From: a virus | Virus record (IMG/VR): IMGVR_UViG_3300046459_000436 | Coordinates: 16,674-80,673 of that record | Length of the DNA: 64,000 nt | Direction: 5' to 3' (one strand) | Shown: in pieces, positions 8,177 to 14,155 of the stretch | Position numbering within the stretch: the first letter of the stretch is position 1 | Layout of the letters: each line of letters starts with the position of its first letter | Translations under genes and position numbers: made by a program | Notes under the pieces: generated by a model | Told to the model about the DNA's origin: nothing | What the model saw: only the letters and a program-made list of their open reading frames with translations | The model's database searches: none

Positions 8177-8491
8177 TCAGCTCTTAGCGCGGCGCAGGTA
8201 TGCGGACCCCGGCGAACCGTGAATGCCGAGGCTCCGCAGTTCTCGCTGCACGACGTCACGGAGGTCACGTTCGTTGAGGACGCCGCCGTGGACGTGGATG
8301 GTGATCGCGGTCGGCGGGCCGTCCGACTCGGTAGCGGTCTGCTCGTGCGCCGCGTCGATGTGCTCGCGGATCCCGTCCGCGATCGCCCCGCAGGGGATGC
8401 GCAGGTTGCGTTCGTCGCCGCCGTCGATGAGGACGCTCAGCGGGCAGTCGCAGACGGGGCACAGGACTCGGATCGCGCGAATGTCGGGCAC
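8177..8491 (-). CDS. Hypothetical protein with CxxCxC motif
   Basis: 104 residues. LCPVCDCPLSVLIDGGDERN resembles a half zinc ribbon; HVHGGVLNERDLRDVVQRELR follows and looks like a short beta-alpha unit common in phage virion-associated proteins. Ends 11 bases before the small membrane gene. No function recognised. Confidence 0.6.
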   Translation of the reverse strand: MPDIRAIRVLCPVCDCPLSVLIDGGDERNLRIPCGAIADGIREHIDAAHEQTATESDGPPTAITIHVHGGVLNERDLRDVVQRELRSLGIHGSPGSAYLRRAKS

Positions 8492-8494
8492 GGG

Positions 8495-8719
8495 CTACGC
8501 CTCCTGCTCGGCGTGCGCCGTGACGAATGCGACCGCATCCGCTTCGATATCGAGGATCGCGGCGGGGACGGTGAGCCGGGCCTCGGCCTGCCCGTTCACG
8601 TCGAGGACGAGTTCCACGCGGGACACGAAGGTCAGCGGCTCGCCGTCGAGTTCGATGGTTGCCGTGGTGGGGTCGCCGTCGCAGCGGACGACGAGGCGGT
8701 GGCGTTCGGGTTGGGGCAT
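8495..8719 (-). CDS. Small hypothetical protein
   Basis: 74 residues, beta-rich (HRLVVRCDGDPTTATIELDGEPL ...) with an acidic end. First gene of the head/fibre transcription run on the minus strand; the structured non-coding block 8743-8942 lies just upstream and presumably holds its promoter or a terminator of the preceding unit. Confidence 0.6.
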   Translation of the reverse strand: MPQPERHRLVVRCDGDPTTATIELDGEPLTFVSRVELVLDVNGQAEARLTVPAAILDIEADAVAFVTAHAEQEA

Positions 8720-8742
8720 GCAGGTCTCCAGGGTGTGCGGTA

Positions 8743-8767
8743 GCCCCGGCGCCTGGAACGCCGGGGC
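8743..8767 (-). terminator. Hairpin, 9-bp stem
   Basis: GCCCCGGCG / CGCCGGGGC around a 7-base loop. A perfect stem without a clear T tract, as is common in actinomycetes. Placed to end transcription from the HTH gene at 9194 before the head operon. Confidence 0.5.
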
Positions 8768-8813
8768 CGCCTACCCGGCCGCGATCAACGGCGGGCGATG
8801 GGGGGTGTTGGGG

Positions 8814-8853
8814 CCCGCTGCCCGGCGGGCTCGGTGAAGTACCGGGCAGCGGG
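8814..8853. repeat. 12-bp inverted repeat
   Basis: CCCGCTGCCCGG (8814-8825) and its exact reverse complement CCGGGCAGCGGG (8842-8853), 16 bases apart. Non-coding, adjacent to the interleaved repeats at 8878-8942. Confidence 0.6.
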
Positions 8854-8877
8854 GTTCCGGCACGCTCGGGGGGGGGC

Positions 8878-8942
8878 GTTGAGCGCCGGTTGTGTCCTCG
8901 CGGCCGGGAGCGACCCGCAAGCGCTCAACCGGACCGCGAGGA
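8878..8942. repeat. Interleaved inverted repeats (pseudoknot-like)
   Basis: Arm A GTTGAGCGC (8878-8886), arm B TCCTCGCGG (8895-8903), arm A' GCGCTCAAC (8921-8929), arm B' CCGCGAGGA (8934-8942). The order A-B-A'-B' is that of an H-type RNA pseudoknot; as DNA it is two overlapping dyads. Lies immediately downstream of the HTH gene. Confidence 0.5.
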
Positions 8943-8951
8943 GCGTGGGGG

Positions 8952-9194
8952 TTACGCGGCCTGTAAGGCGACGCGACGGGCGTGCGGACCGGTGGCCGCC
9001 TGCTGCCGCTCTTCGGCGATCGCTTCTATCTCCGGCCTGGCGTACATGGTGCCGTCACAGCGGCGTTGCCCCGGGAACCTGTGGATCTTCCCGCGAGTGG
9101 CCCACTGTCGGACCGCCGCCTCAGAGACGCCAGCAATCTCGGCGGCCTCGCTGGCAGAGATGAGGTCCTCGGGATCAAGATGCCAGATATCCAT
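8952..9194 (-). CDS. HTH (MerR/excisionase-type) DNA-binding protein
   Basis: 80 residues. SASEAAEIAGVSEAAVRQWATRGKIHRF is a winged-helix motif of the excisionase/MerR class, followed by RRCDGTMYARPEIEAIAEER as the wing region. Likely a transcription regulator or directionality factor. It is the last gene of a small minus run; TTGACA on the minus strand at 9306-9311 could be its -35 element. Confidence 0.75.
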   Translation of the reverse strand: MDIWHLDPEDLISASEAAEIAGVSEAAVRQWATRGKIHRFPGQRRCDGTMYARPEIEAIAEERQQAATGPHARRVALQAA

Positions 9195-9323
9195 GGCACC
9201 CCCTACATGGCAGAACCCCCGCCGCTGTGCGACAGGGGTTCAAAGGCATAGATGTTGCGCTGGTGCCGATTGTGACATCCGGGGTAGATCTTTGTCTAGC
9301 GGGTCTGTCAAGGGGTGCGCCGG
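9195..9323. promoter_or_regulatory. Short regulatory gap with hairpin and possible promoter
   Basis: Contains GAACCCC/GGGGTTC arms forming a hairpin near 9210-9242 and, on the minus strand, TTGACA (9311-9306) followed 17 bases later by TCTACC. Weak evidence for a separate promoter for the HTH gene. Confidence 0.35.
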
Positions 9324-10022
9324 TCAAGCTGCGACCGATTCTCCAGGGGTGCCGTGGAGGGCATCGCGGAGCTTCTCCCACGCTTCACGGTCGGGCCATT
9401 CGGTGCCGCAGCCCTGACACTTGATGGCCTCCTTCCGGGTGGACGCGGTGAGTTGGCGTTTGCACGGGCCGTCAACGGTGAGGACCGGGCAGGCGCCAAT
9501 GCGGATGGGCCCGATCCTCCGATCCGGCGACAGAGCAGCCGTGCACTCGGAGTGCAGCCGCCGGATCTCCTCCACGTCCTGCCCGACCTCCGCGTACCGT
9601 TCGCACGCCCACCCGAGGTTGTTGGTCAGGAACTCGATCTGCTTGGGCAGGGATTGGCCGGCGTTGCCGCGCCACGGTGTGACCGTCCAGCCGAGGGTCT
9701 GCCGCCACGCGTCCTCAATTACCTGCAGACGGGTGGCGACTCCTCCAGCCGCGGCGAGGTTGAGGACTTCGGCGTTGGCGGGGATCGGCGGCACGCGCGA
9801 CCCGGTGGGCATCCCGGTTCCACGCCGGGAGCCCCGGACGAGCGCGGCGGTCGTGTTGACGCGGGCGAAGAGGGCGGGGAGTTCGGCGAGCCGCTTCCCG
9901 GTGCGGTCCTGACAGGGACGGCACGCCCAGCGGTCGGTCTCGTCGGCCCACAGGTCTTTGCTGCAGGCCACGCAGCGCGGCCACACGTAGCTGGAGTCTT
10001 CGGCGGTAGCAAGGTCGTGCAC
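9324..10022 (-). CDS. Double zinc-ribbon protein, unknown function
   Basis: 232 residues with a zinc ribbon at each end: CVACSKDLW...WACRPCQDRTG near residues 17-40 and a second set near residues 180-205 (ACPVLTVDGPCKRQL; IKCQGCGTEWPDREAWEKL). The middle is helical. The layout resembles phage and plasmid hypothetical proteins of Streptomyces. Probably nucleic-acid-binding; function not recognised. Confidence 0.7.
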   Translation of the reverse strand: MHDLATAEDSSYVWPRCVACSKDLWADETDRWACRPCQDRTGKRLAELPALFARVNTTAALVRGSRRGTGMPTGSRVPPIPANAEVLNLAAAGGVATRLQVIEDAWRQTLGWTVTPWRGNAGQSLPKQIEFLTNNLGWACERYAEVGQDVEEIRRLHSECTAALSPDRRIGPIRIGACPVLTVDGPCKRQLTASTRKEAIKCQGCGTEWPDREAWEKLRDALHGTPGESVAA

Positions 10023-10052
10023 GGCGGGTCTCCTTGCGGTGGTGCGGGCAGT

Positions 10053-10391
10053 TCAATGGCTGATGTAGATGGTCGCCTTGGTGTGGGCGGCGCAGGCATC
10101 ACGGAGGCGACGCAGATAGTCGAGGGCGCCGTCGTAGTTGCCCCAGCCATTGGTGGGGTTCATGGCCTCGTACTTGGCGGGGTTGGCTTCCATATCCGCA
10201 ACGGCGCGGCTGAGGTCGCCGATGCAGTCGCCAGCCGTCTTGTCCTTCAACTCGGCAAGTCGGTAGCCGAGGGCTTCGGTCCACATGCTGGAGACGTTGG
10301 CGGTGTAGTTGCCGATGTCGGCGGGGCAGAACTCGTGGGGCTCGGGGCCGCCCGTGTCGACTGTGACGTAGAGGGCGATGTCGTAGCTCAC
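10053..10391 (-). CDS. Conserved phage-type hypothetical protein
   Basis: 112 residues, starts MSYDIALYVTVDTGG, then NYTANVSSMWTEALG and NPTNGWGNYDGALDYLRRLRDAC. The beta-alpha start and conserved-looking Trp/Asn/Gly motifs suggest a compact globular enzyme-like fold, but no family function is recognised. Confidence 0.65.
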   Translation of the reverse strand: MSYDIALYVTVDTGGPEPHEFCPADIGNYTANVSSMWTEALGYRLAELKDKTAGDCIGDLSRAVADMEANPAKYEAMNPTNGWGNYDGALDYLRRLRDACAAHTKATIYISH

Positions 10392-10537
10392 GGGCGGTGC
10401 TCCTCGGGTGCGGGCGGTACGAGGTGCTCAGTCTCTGACTGTAATCATGCACACAGCGCGTGACATCCAGGCCAATGGCTGCGCAGATTGCACAATCTCC
10501 CCACCGTGCGCCGGTTCCCCCCGCCACACTCGACCTC

Positions 10538-10708
10538 ATGGCGGTCGCGTTGTGGGCGTTGGGTGATGACGAGGCGGAGCTGGCCGAGTGGCTGGCTGCT
10601 CACGGCATGCTGCCGGTGGGGCAGCCGGTGCACGGGATCACGGCACGGGCCCGGCTGATGCAACGCTGCGAGCCACGGGGCGGCGTACCCGAGCCCACCG
10701 ACGGCTGA
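10538..10708 (+). CDS. Possible small plus-strand gene
   Basis: 56 residues (MAVALWALGDDEAELAEWLAAHG ...), acidic helical start. No ribosome site is visible. The main support is the strong hairpin immediately after its stop codon. Isolated among minus-strand genes, so it may be a chance frame. Confidence 0.35.
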   Translation: MAVALWALGDDEAELAEWLAAHGMLPVGQPVHGITARARLMQRCEPRGGVPEPTDG

Positions 10709-10733
10709 GGCCCCCGCTTTCGGCGGGGGCCTC
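10707..10733. terminator. Strong hairpin terminator
   Basis: GAGGCCCCCGC (10707-10717), loop TTTCG, GCGGGGGCCTC (10723-10733): an 11-bp perfect stem. It overlaps the stop of the plus ORF and faces the end of the minus gene at 10763, so it can work in both directions. Confidence 0.75.
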
Positions 10734-10762
10734 GATGTGGCGGGGCGGGCTCGGGGTGGGGC

Positions 10763-10960
10763 TCAGATGCGGGTGAGTCCGATGACGCTGGGAGCCCAGC
10801 CGCTCCACTCGCGCCACTCGGCGGGGTTGTTCAGGTCGGTCTCGGCGACGAGCATCGGCCCGCGCTCCTCGGTGAAGATCAGCGCGTAGATGTCACCCAG
10901 TCGATCACGGAAGCGGACGAGGATTTCGGGGGCCTCGGATTCGGCGCTCACGGCGGTCAC
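10763..10960 (-). CDS. Small hypothetical protein
   Basis: 65 residues, acidic, beta-alpha (ILVRFRDRLGDIYALIFTEERG). Overlaps the upstream gene end by 4 bases. Unknown function. Confidence 0.6.
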   Translation of the reverse strand: MTAVSAESEAPEILVRFRDRLGDIYALIFTEERGPMLVAETDLNNPAEWREWSGWAPSVIGLTRI

Positions 10961-11166
10961 CTTCCGATCGCGTTACCGGGGGCCATGCGGATGCGCCCGT
11001 CGGGTTCGTCGAGGACCAGCCAGTCGTGGTGCGGCTGGCAGTGGAACAGGCCGCGGACCTTGGGTTCGCCGCAGTACGAGGCGCGGGAGTCCCAGCCCGA
11101 TTCGCTGATCTGGTAGCCGCACGTCTGGCTGCTGCGCGGCGGCTCGCGGTCGAGGGTCTTCGCCAC
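10957..11166 (-). CDS. Small Cys/His protein
   Basis: 69 residues from GTG 11166. CGYQISESGWDSRASYCGEP followed by FHCQPHHDWLVLDEPDGRIR gives a CX15CX9CX2H-type pattern, suggesting a zinc-stabilised mini-domain. Function unknown. Confidence 0.6.
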   Translation of the reverse strand: MAKTLDREPPRSSQTCGYQISESGWDSRASYCGEPKVRGLFHCQPHHDWLVLDEPDGRIRMAPGNAIGR

Positions 11167-11168
11167 GG

Positions 11169-11390
11169 TCAGATGCCCTTGCGGAGGTGCTTGAGGTGCT
11201 TGGGCAGCTTCTTCCCGGCGTCGCGGACGGCCTCCTGGAGGCGGTCGTCTTCCTCGTTCTCGATGAGGATCCCGGCCCGGGACTGCTTGGCGGTGTTGTC
11301 GTACAGGTCGGCCTGCGCGCGACGGAAGTCGGCGAGGGCCTCGTTGTGGTCGGCGTATTCCGCGAGTTCGTCGCGGGTGGGCTTGGACAT
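11169..11390 (-). CDS. Small helical hypothetical protein
   Basis: 73 residues, highly charged and helical (ELAEYADHNEALADFRRAQADLYDN; KKLPKHLKHLRKGI). No recognised family. Preceded by AGGAGACC. Confidence 0.55.
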   Translation of the reverse strand: MSKPTRDELAEYADHNEALADFRRAQADLYDNTAKQSRAGILIENEEDDRLQEAVRDAGKKLPKHLKHLRKGI

Positions 11391-11399
11391 GGTGGTCTC

Positions 11400-11600
11400 C
11401 TAGTAGCTGGGCTTGATGCGGGTCGTGCCGAGGGGCGTGACGTGGCGGTGTTCGCCGTTTCGGTCGGCGTCGCGGATGGCTCGGTCGATTTCCTGCTGGG
11501 TCCACATGCACGCGTCGCGCAGGTGGGCGCGGAGGTTGGCCTCATTGAAGGACTGCCGGGAGTCGGGCGAGCTGATGACGTCGTAGTAGGCGGTGGGCAT
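11400..11600 (-). CDS. Small hypothetical protein
   Basis: 66 residues (MPTAYYDVISSPDSRQSFNEAN ...), ending VTPLGTTRIKPSY. Preceded by AAGGAGGGG, a strong ribosome site. Function unknown. Confidence 0.6.
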   Translation of the reverse strand: MPTAYYDVISSPDSRQSFNEANLRAHLRDACMWTQQEIDRAIRDADRNGEHRHVTPLGTTRIKPSY

Positions 11601-11630
11601 TGCGTCCCCTCCTTGTGCGGTTGGCGGTGT

Positions 11631-12173
11631 TCAGATGTTGCGCGAGCCAGCGAGGTCGGCGGCCTGGTCCAGGAGGCGAAGGGGCACGGTGGGCCTGCCC
11701 CACGCGTCGTTGAATCCGGGCACGCTGTCCGCGTTGGTGAACTGCCGGCGGATGGCGTCCAGCAGAACGTCCAGCCCCTCGCTCGCCAGCCCGTAGTTGC
11801 CGCGGGCTTCCTTGTAGATCGCGGATTGCAGGCAGTCGGGGCCCGGCACGCTGGTCGTCGGGGTGTGGCCGCACCATCCGTCGCGGGTGAGCCGCTGGAG
11901 GGCCCGCTGGAGGAGGGCTGCGACGGGTGTCGGGTACAGGTCGACGGGCGTCCGGGGGGAGTCGACGGGGCCGCGGATGACGTCGGCTAAGTCGACGGGC
12001 TCGGTGGCGATGTGGGCGGTGTTGATGTCGTTGGCGAGGCTGGCTTCTTCGAGGCGGATGGTCATGGCCGCGTCCACGGCCGCCATCCGCGCTTCCAGGC
12101 TCAGTACCGGGGCGGGGGTGGTGCGGGCCGCGGGCTGAACCTGGGCGGCGAGGGTGACGGTCGTGGCGGGCAT
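11631..12173 (-). CDS. DUF6197-like protein
   Basis: 180 residues. The C-terminal 100 residues (ALQRLTRDGWCGHTPTT, CLQSAIYKEARG, PGFNDAWGRPTVPLRLLDQAADL) match the pattern of a Streptomyces family usually called DUF6197 (Trp-Cys, Cys-Ala, FND, leucine-rich end); the N-terminal 60 residues are low-complexity. A second copy of this pattern occurs at 46587-46967. Function unknown. Confidence 0.6.
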   Translation of the reverse strand: MPATTVTLAAQVQPAARTTPAPVLSLEARMAAVDAAMTIRLEEASLANDINTAHIATEPVDLADVIRGPVDSPRTPVDLYPTPVAALLQRALQRLTRDGWCGHTPTTSVPGPDCLQSAIYKEARGNYGLASEGLDVLLDAIRRQFTNADSVPGFNDAWGRPTVPLRLLDQAADLAGSRNI

Positions 12174-12176
12174 GGA

Positions 12177-12329
12177 TCAGCCTTCCTGGGACTTCGCGCG
12201 CTCGTCGGCTTCGCGGGTGATCCGGTCGGCTTCGGCGTGGTCGGCGGGGTCGCTGGAAAGGTTGAGTTTCACGGTCTTGACCAGGTCGCGGACGTTGTCC
12301 GCGCCCCAGACGGCGGGGTTGAGTTTCAT
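12177..12329 (-). CDS. 50-residue hypothetical protein
   Basis: Starts MKLNPAVWGADNVRDLVKTV after TAGGAGACCC; ends in a charged helix (EADRITREADERAKSQEG). Overlap-free spacing of 10 bases to the next gene supports it as real. Confidence 0.55.
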   Translation of the reverse strand: MKLNPAVWGADNVRDLVKTVKLNLSSDPADHAEADRITREADERAKSQEG

Positions 12330-12339
12330 GGCGGGTCTC

Positions 12340-12483
12340 CTATCGCTGGAAGGGGTTGTTGGCGCGCTGTCGTTCGCGGCGTTGCTGGACGGGGCAGGTG
12401 TCGGGGTGTTCGACGTCGCGCGGGCTGCAGCACCCGCAGTGGGGCCAGCGCGCGCGCTGGCCTTTGCCGCAGTGGTCGCACAT
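12340..12483 (-). CDS. 47-residue Cys-rich peptide
   Basis: MCDHCGKGQRARWPHCGCC then a Cys/His tail: a small zinc-knuckle-like peptide. The ATG is 3 bases downstream of the preceding stop codon. Confidence 0.55.
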   Translation of the reverse strand: MCDHCGKGQRARWPHCGCCSPRDVEHPDTCPVQQRRERQRANNPFQR

Positions 12484-12485
12484 GG

Positions 12486-12668
12486 TCAGTTGCCGAGGTG
12501 GTCGAGGCCGTGGCGGCGTTCCCACTCGCGGGTAAGGCCCTGGGCGACATCGCGGTTGCCGTCGAGCCCGGCGCGCTCGTAGACGTCCATGGCGTCGAGG
12601 AGTTCGGCGTCGGTGTAGTTGGGGATCGTCTTGTTCGCCCAGCTCTTGCCGGAGAAGTCGATGGCCAT
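12486..12668 (-). CDS. Small hypothetical protein
   Basis: 60 residues with TDAELLDAMDVYERAGLDG and REWERRHGLDHLG; helical, acidic. Unknown function. Confidence 0.55.
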   Translation of the reverse strand: MAIDFSGKSWANKTIPNYTDAELLDAMDVYERAGLDGNRDVAQGLTREWERRHGLDHLGN

Positions 12669-12673
12669 GGCGG

Positions 12674-12874
12674 TCAGGCCTTCGTGAGTTCTTCGGCGTA
12701 GAAGCCGATGTAGCCGCCGACGGCCTCGCGAACGCGGCCTTCGATTCCCTTGACGGCGATCAGGCCGCCGGACTTTGATCCGTCGTCAACGACCGTGCCG
12801 GTCTTGCCGTGGTGGGCGAGGTTGTCCAAGTTGGGGCGGCTGACGGTGACGCGGTCACCGGGCTGGAACTGCAT
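12674..12874 (-). CDS. KOW/SH3-like small protein
   Basis: 66 residues. FQPGDRVTVSRPN...HGKTGTVVDDG has the shape of a KOW/SH3 beta barrel (hydrophobic-GDRV, Gly-x-x-Gly-x-V). Such domains bind nucleic acid or protein; specific role unknown. Start is the ATG at 12874 behind AAGGAGAC. Confidence 0.6.
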   Translation of the reverse strand: MQFQPGDRVTVSRPNLDNLAHHGKTGTVVDDGSKSGGLIAVKGIEGRVREAVGGYIGFYAEELTKA

Positions 12875-12884
12875 GCGGGTCTCC

Positions 12885-13082
12885 TTAGCCCTGCGGAAGG
12901 AATGAGCAGGTGTTGGCGTGGTCCTGGGCCTGCTGCGTGATCTGGAAGTCGTAACCGCCACCGATGTTCGTGTCGCTGCAGCCGGTGCACCGCCAGCCGA
13001 GATAGGCGGCACCGTCCTCCTTGACGACGTTGACGTGGGCTCCGGATTTGTTCGGGACCGTGGAGAGGATCTTTGGTTCCAT
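12885..13082 (-). CDS. Small zinc-finger-like protein
   Basis: 65 residues from ATG 13082 (AAGGAGAAACACC upstream). WRCTGCSDTN ... AQDHANTCSF gives a CxxC...H...C pattern. Unknown role. Confidence 0.6.
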   Translation of the reverse strand: MEPKILSTVPNKSGAHVNVVKEDGAAYLGWRCTGCSDTNIGGGYDFQITQQAQDHANTCSFLPQG

Positions 13083-13171
13083 GGTGTTTCTCCTTGGGTT
13101 ACTGGGGCCGGACTGTCCGGCCGCCGAACCCCACACCGGTCGGGGCGTGTGGAGCACGGCGGGTGGGCAGG

Positions 13172-13471
13172 TCAGTACCAGGACCAGGGCTGACCGTTGC
13201 TGGCGTGGCGTTCGGCGACGACGGCGAGTTCGCGGGCGCTGACGGCCCAGAACGCGGGCATTCGGGGACTTGCTGCCGCCGTTCGGAAGATCTGCGCCAT
13301 ACGGGCCGCATCACGGACTGCAATGTCGAACGGGCCGTCGCCACGGTTGGCGTTGTGGAACAGCGGCTGAATGGTCCGCCAGTCTGCGGCGGGCACGATG
13401 TGGGCGATGTGCTGGCCGAGTTCGACCATTGCGGTTGCGGACCGGTAGGCGCCGCCGTTACTCCATCCCAT
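13172..13471 (-). CDS. Streptomyces mobile-element hypothetical
   Basis: 99 residues, MGWSNGGAYRSATAMVELGQ then PAADWRTIQPLF and a helical C-terminus ending PWSWY. Looks like a small family recurrent in Streptomyces phages and plasmids (a DUF7739-like pattern), but I am not certain of the family. Function unknown. Confidence 0.6.
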   Translation of the reverse strand: MGWSNGGAYRSATAMVELGQHIAHIVPAADWRTIQPLFHNANRGDGPFDIAVRDAARMAQIFRTAAASPRMPAFWAVSARELAVVAERHASNGQPWSWY

Positions 13472-13483
13472 GACGAACTCCTC

Positions 13484-13885
13484 TCAGGCGGCGCGTCGGC
13501 CGCGCTTGGGCTGGGTGGAGTAGTCGTTGAGGTTGCCGCCGCGAATGTTGGGCCCGTCGTCCTCGTTGAGCCATTCGCGGTACTGGCTCAGGGTCATGAG
13601 GCCCTTGCAGGGGGCGGCGTTGCGGTTGTCGTAGACGGGGCCGGCGCACGCCCACAGGTCGGGGGCGCCTTCGGGCAGGCCGGTGAAGGTCGAGATCTTC
13701 GTGAAGACGTGCTCGTCGAGGTACTGCCGAGCGCCCGGCCCGTTGTCCGACTTGATCGTGTAGTAGGTCTTGCCGAGCACGACCTTCTTCGCGAAGCGCT
13801 TGGCTTCGTTGCTGGCGCCGGACTTGTGGATGGCGTCGGTGAGCTTGCAGTCGAGGTAGTTGGTGGCGCGGTACCAGGTGCCCAT
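13484..13885 (-). CDS. Hypothetical protein
   Basis: 133 residues with NYLDCKLTDAIHKSGAS, a Tyr-rich strand (GKTYYTIKSDNGPG) and CKGLMTLSQYREWL; soluble. First coding region after the repeat cluster at 13981-14149. Unknown function. Confidence 0.6.
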   Translation of the reverse strand: MGTWYRATNYLDCKLTDAIHKSGASNEAKRFAKKVVLGKTYYTIKSDNGPGARQYLDEHVFTKISTFTGLPEGAPDLWACAGPVYDNRNAAPCKGLMTLSQYREWLNEDDGPNIRGGNLNDYSTQPKRGRRAA

Positions 13886-13980
13886 GACGGGCTCCTTTCG
13901 GGTTGGTCCGGGGTGATCCCCGGTTTTTGGGTGTGCTGAGGGAAGCCCCCGGCGGGGGCTGGTGGTTTGTGATGGTTTGT

Positions 13981-14149
13981 GGGGCGTACACCCCCCGTAC
14001 AGTGACCGCTATATGCCGGTATGCGGGGCGTACAGTCGGGGCGGTCAGCCGTACAGGTGGACGGCTCCAGGTGGCCGGTGAGCGGGGGGTGTACGGGTCA
14101 CATACCGGCATCTACCTGGGCAAACAGCCGCCCTGTACGGGGGGTGTAC
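13981..14149. repeat. Cluster of inverted repeats after the TraB-like gene
   Basis: GTACACCCCCCGTACA at 13986-14001 recurs as its exact reverse complement TGTACGGGGGGTGTAC at 14134-14149, and a 12-base part (CGGGGGGTGTAC) recurs at 14083-14094. ATGCCGGTATG (14013-14023) pairs with CATACCGGCAT (14101-14111). GGGGCGTACA is repeated directly at 13981-13990 and 14025-14034. No gene lies here. Position beside an FtsK-type transfer gene suggests a clt-like transfer locus or a regulator operator set. Confidence 0.7.
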
Positions 14150-14155
14150 GGCCTA

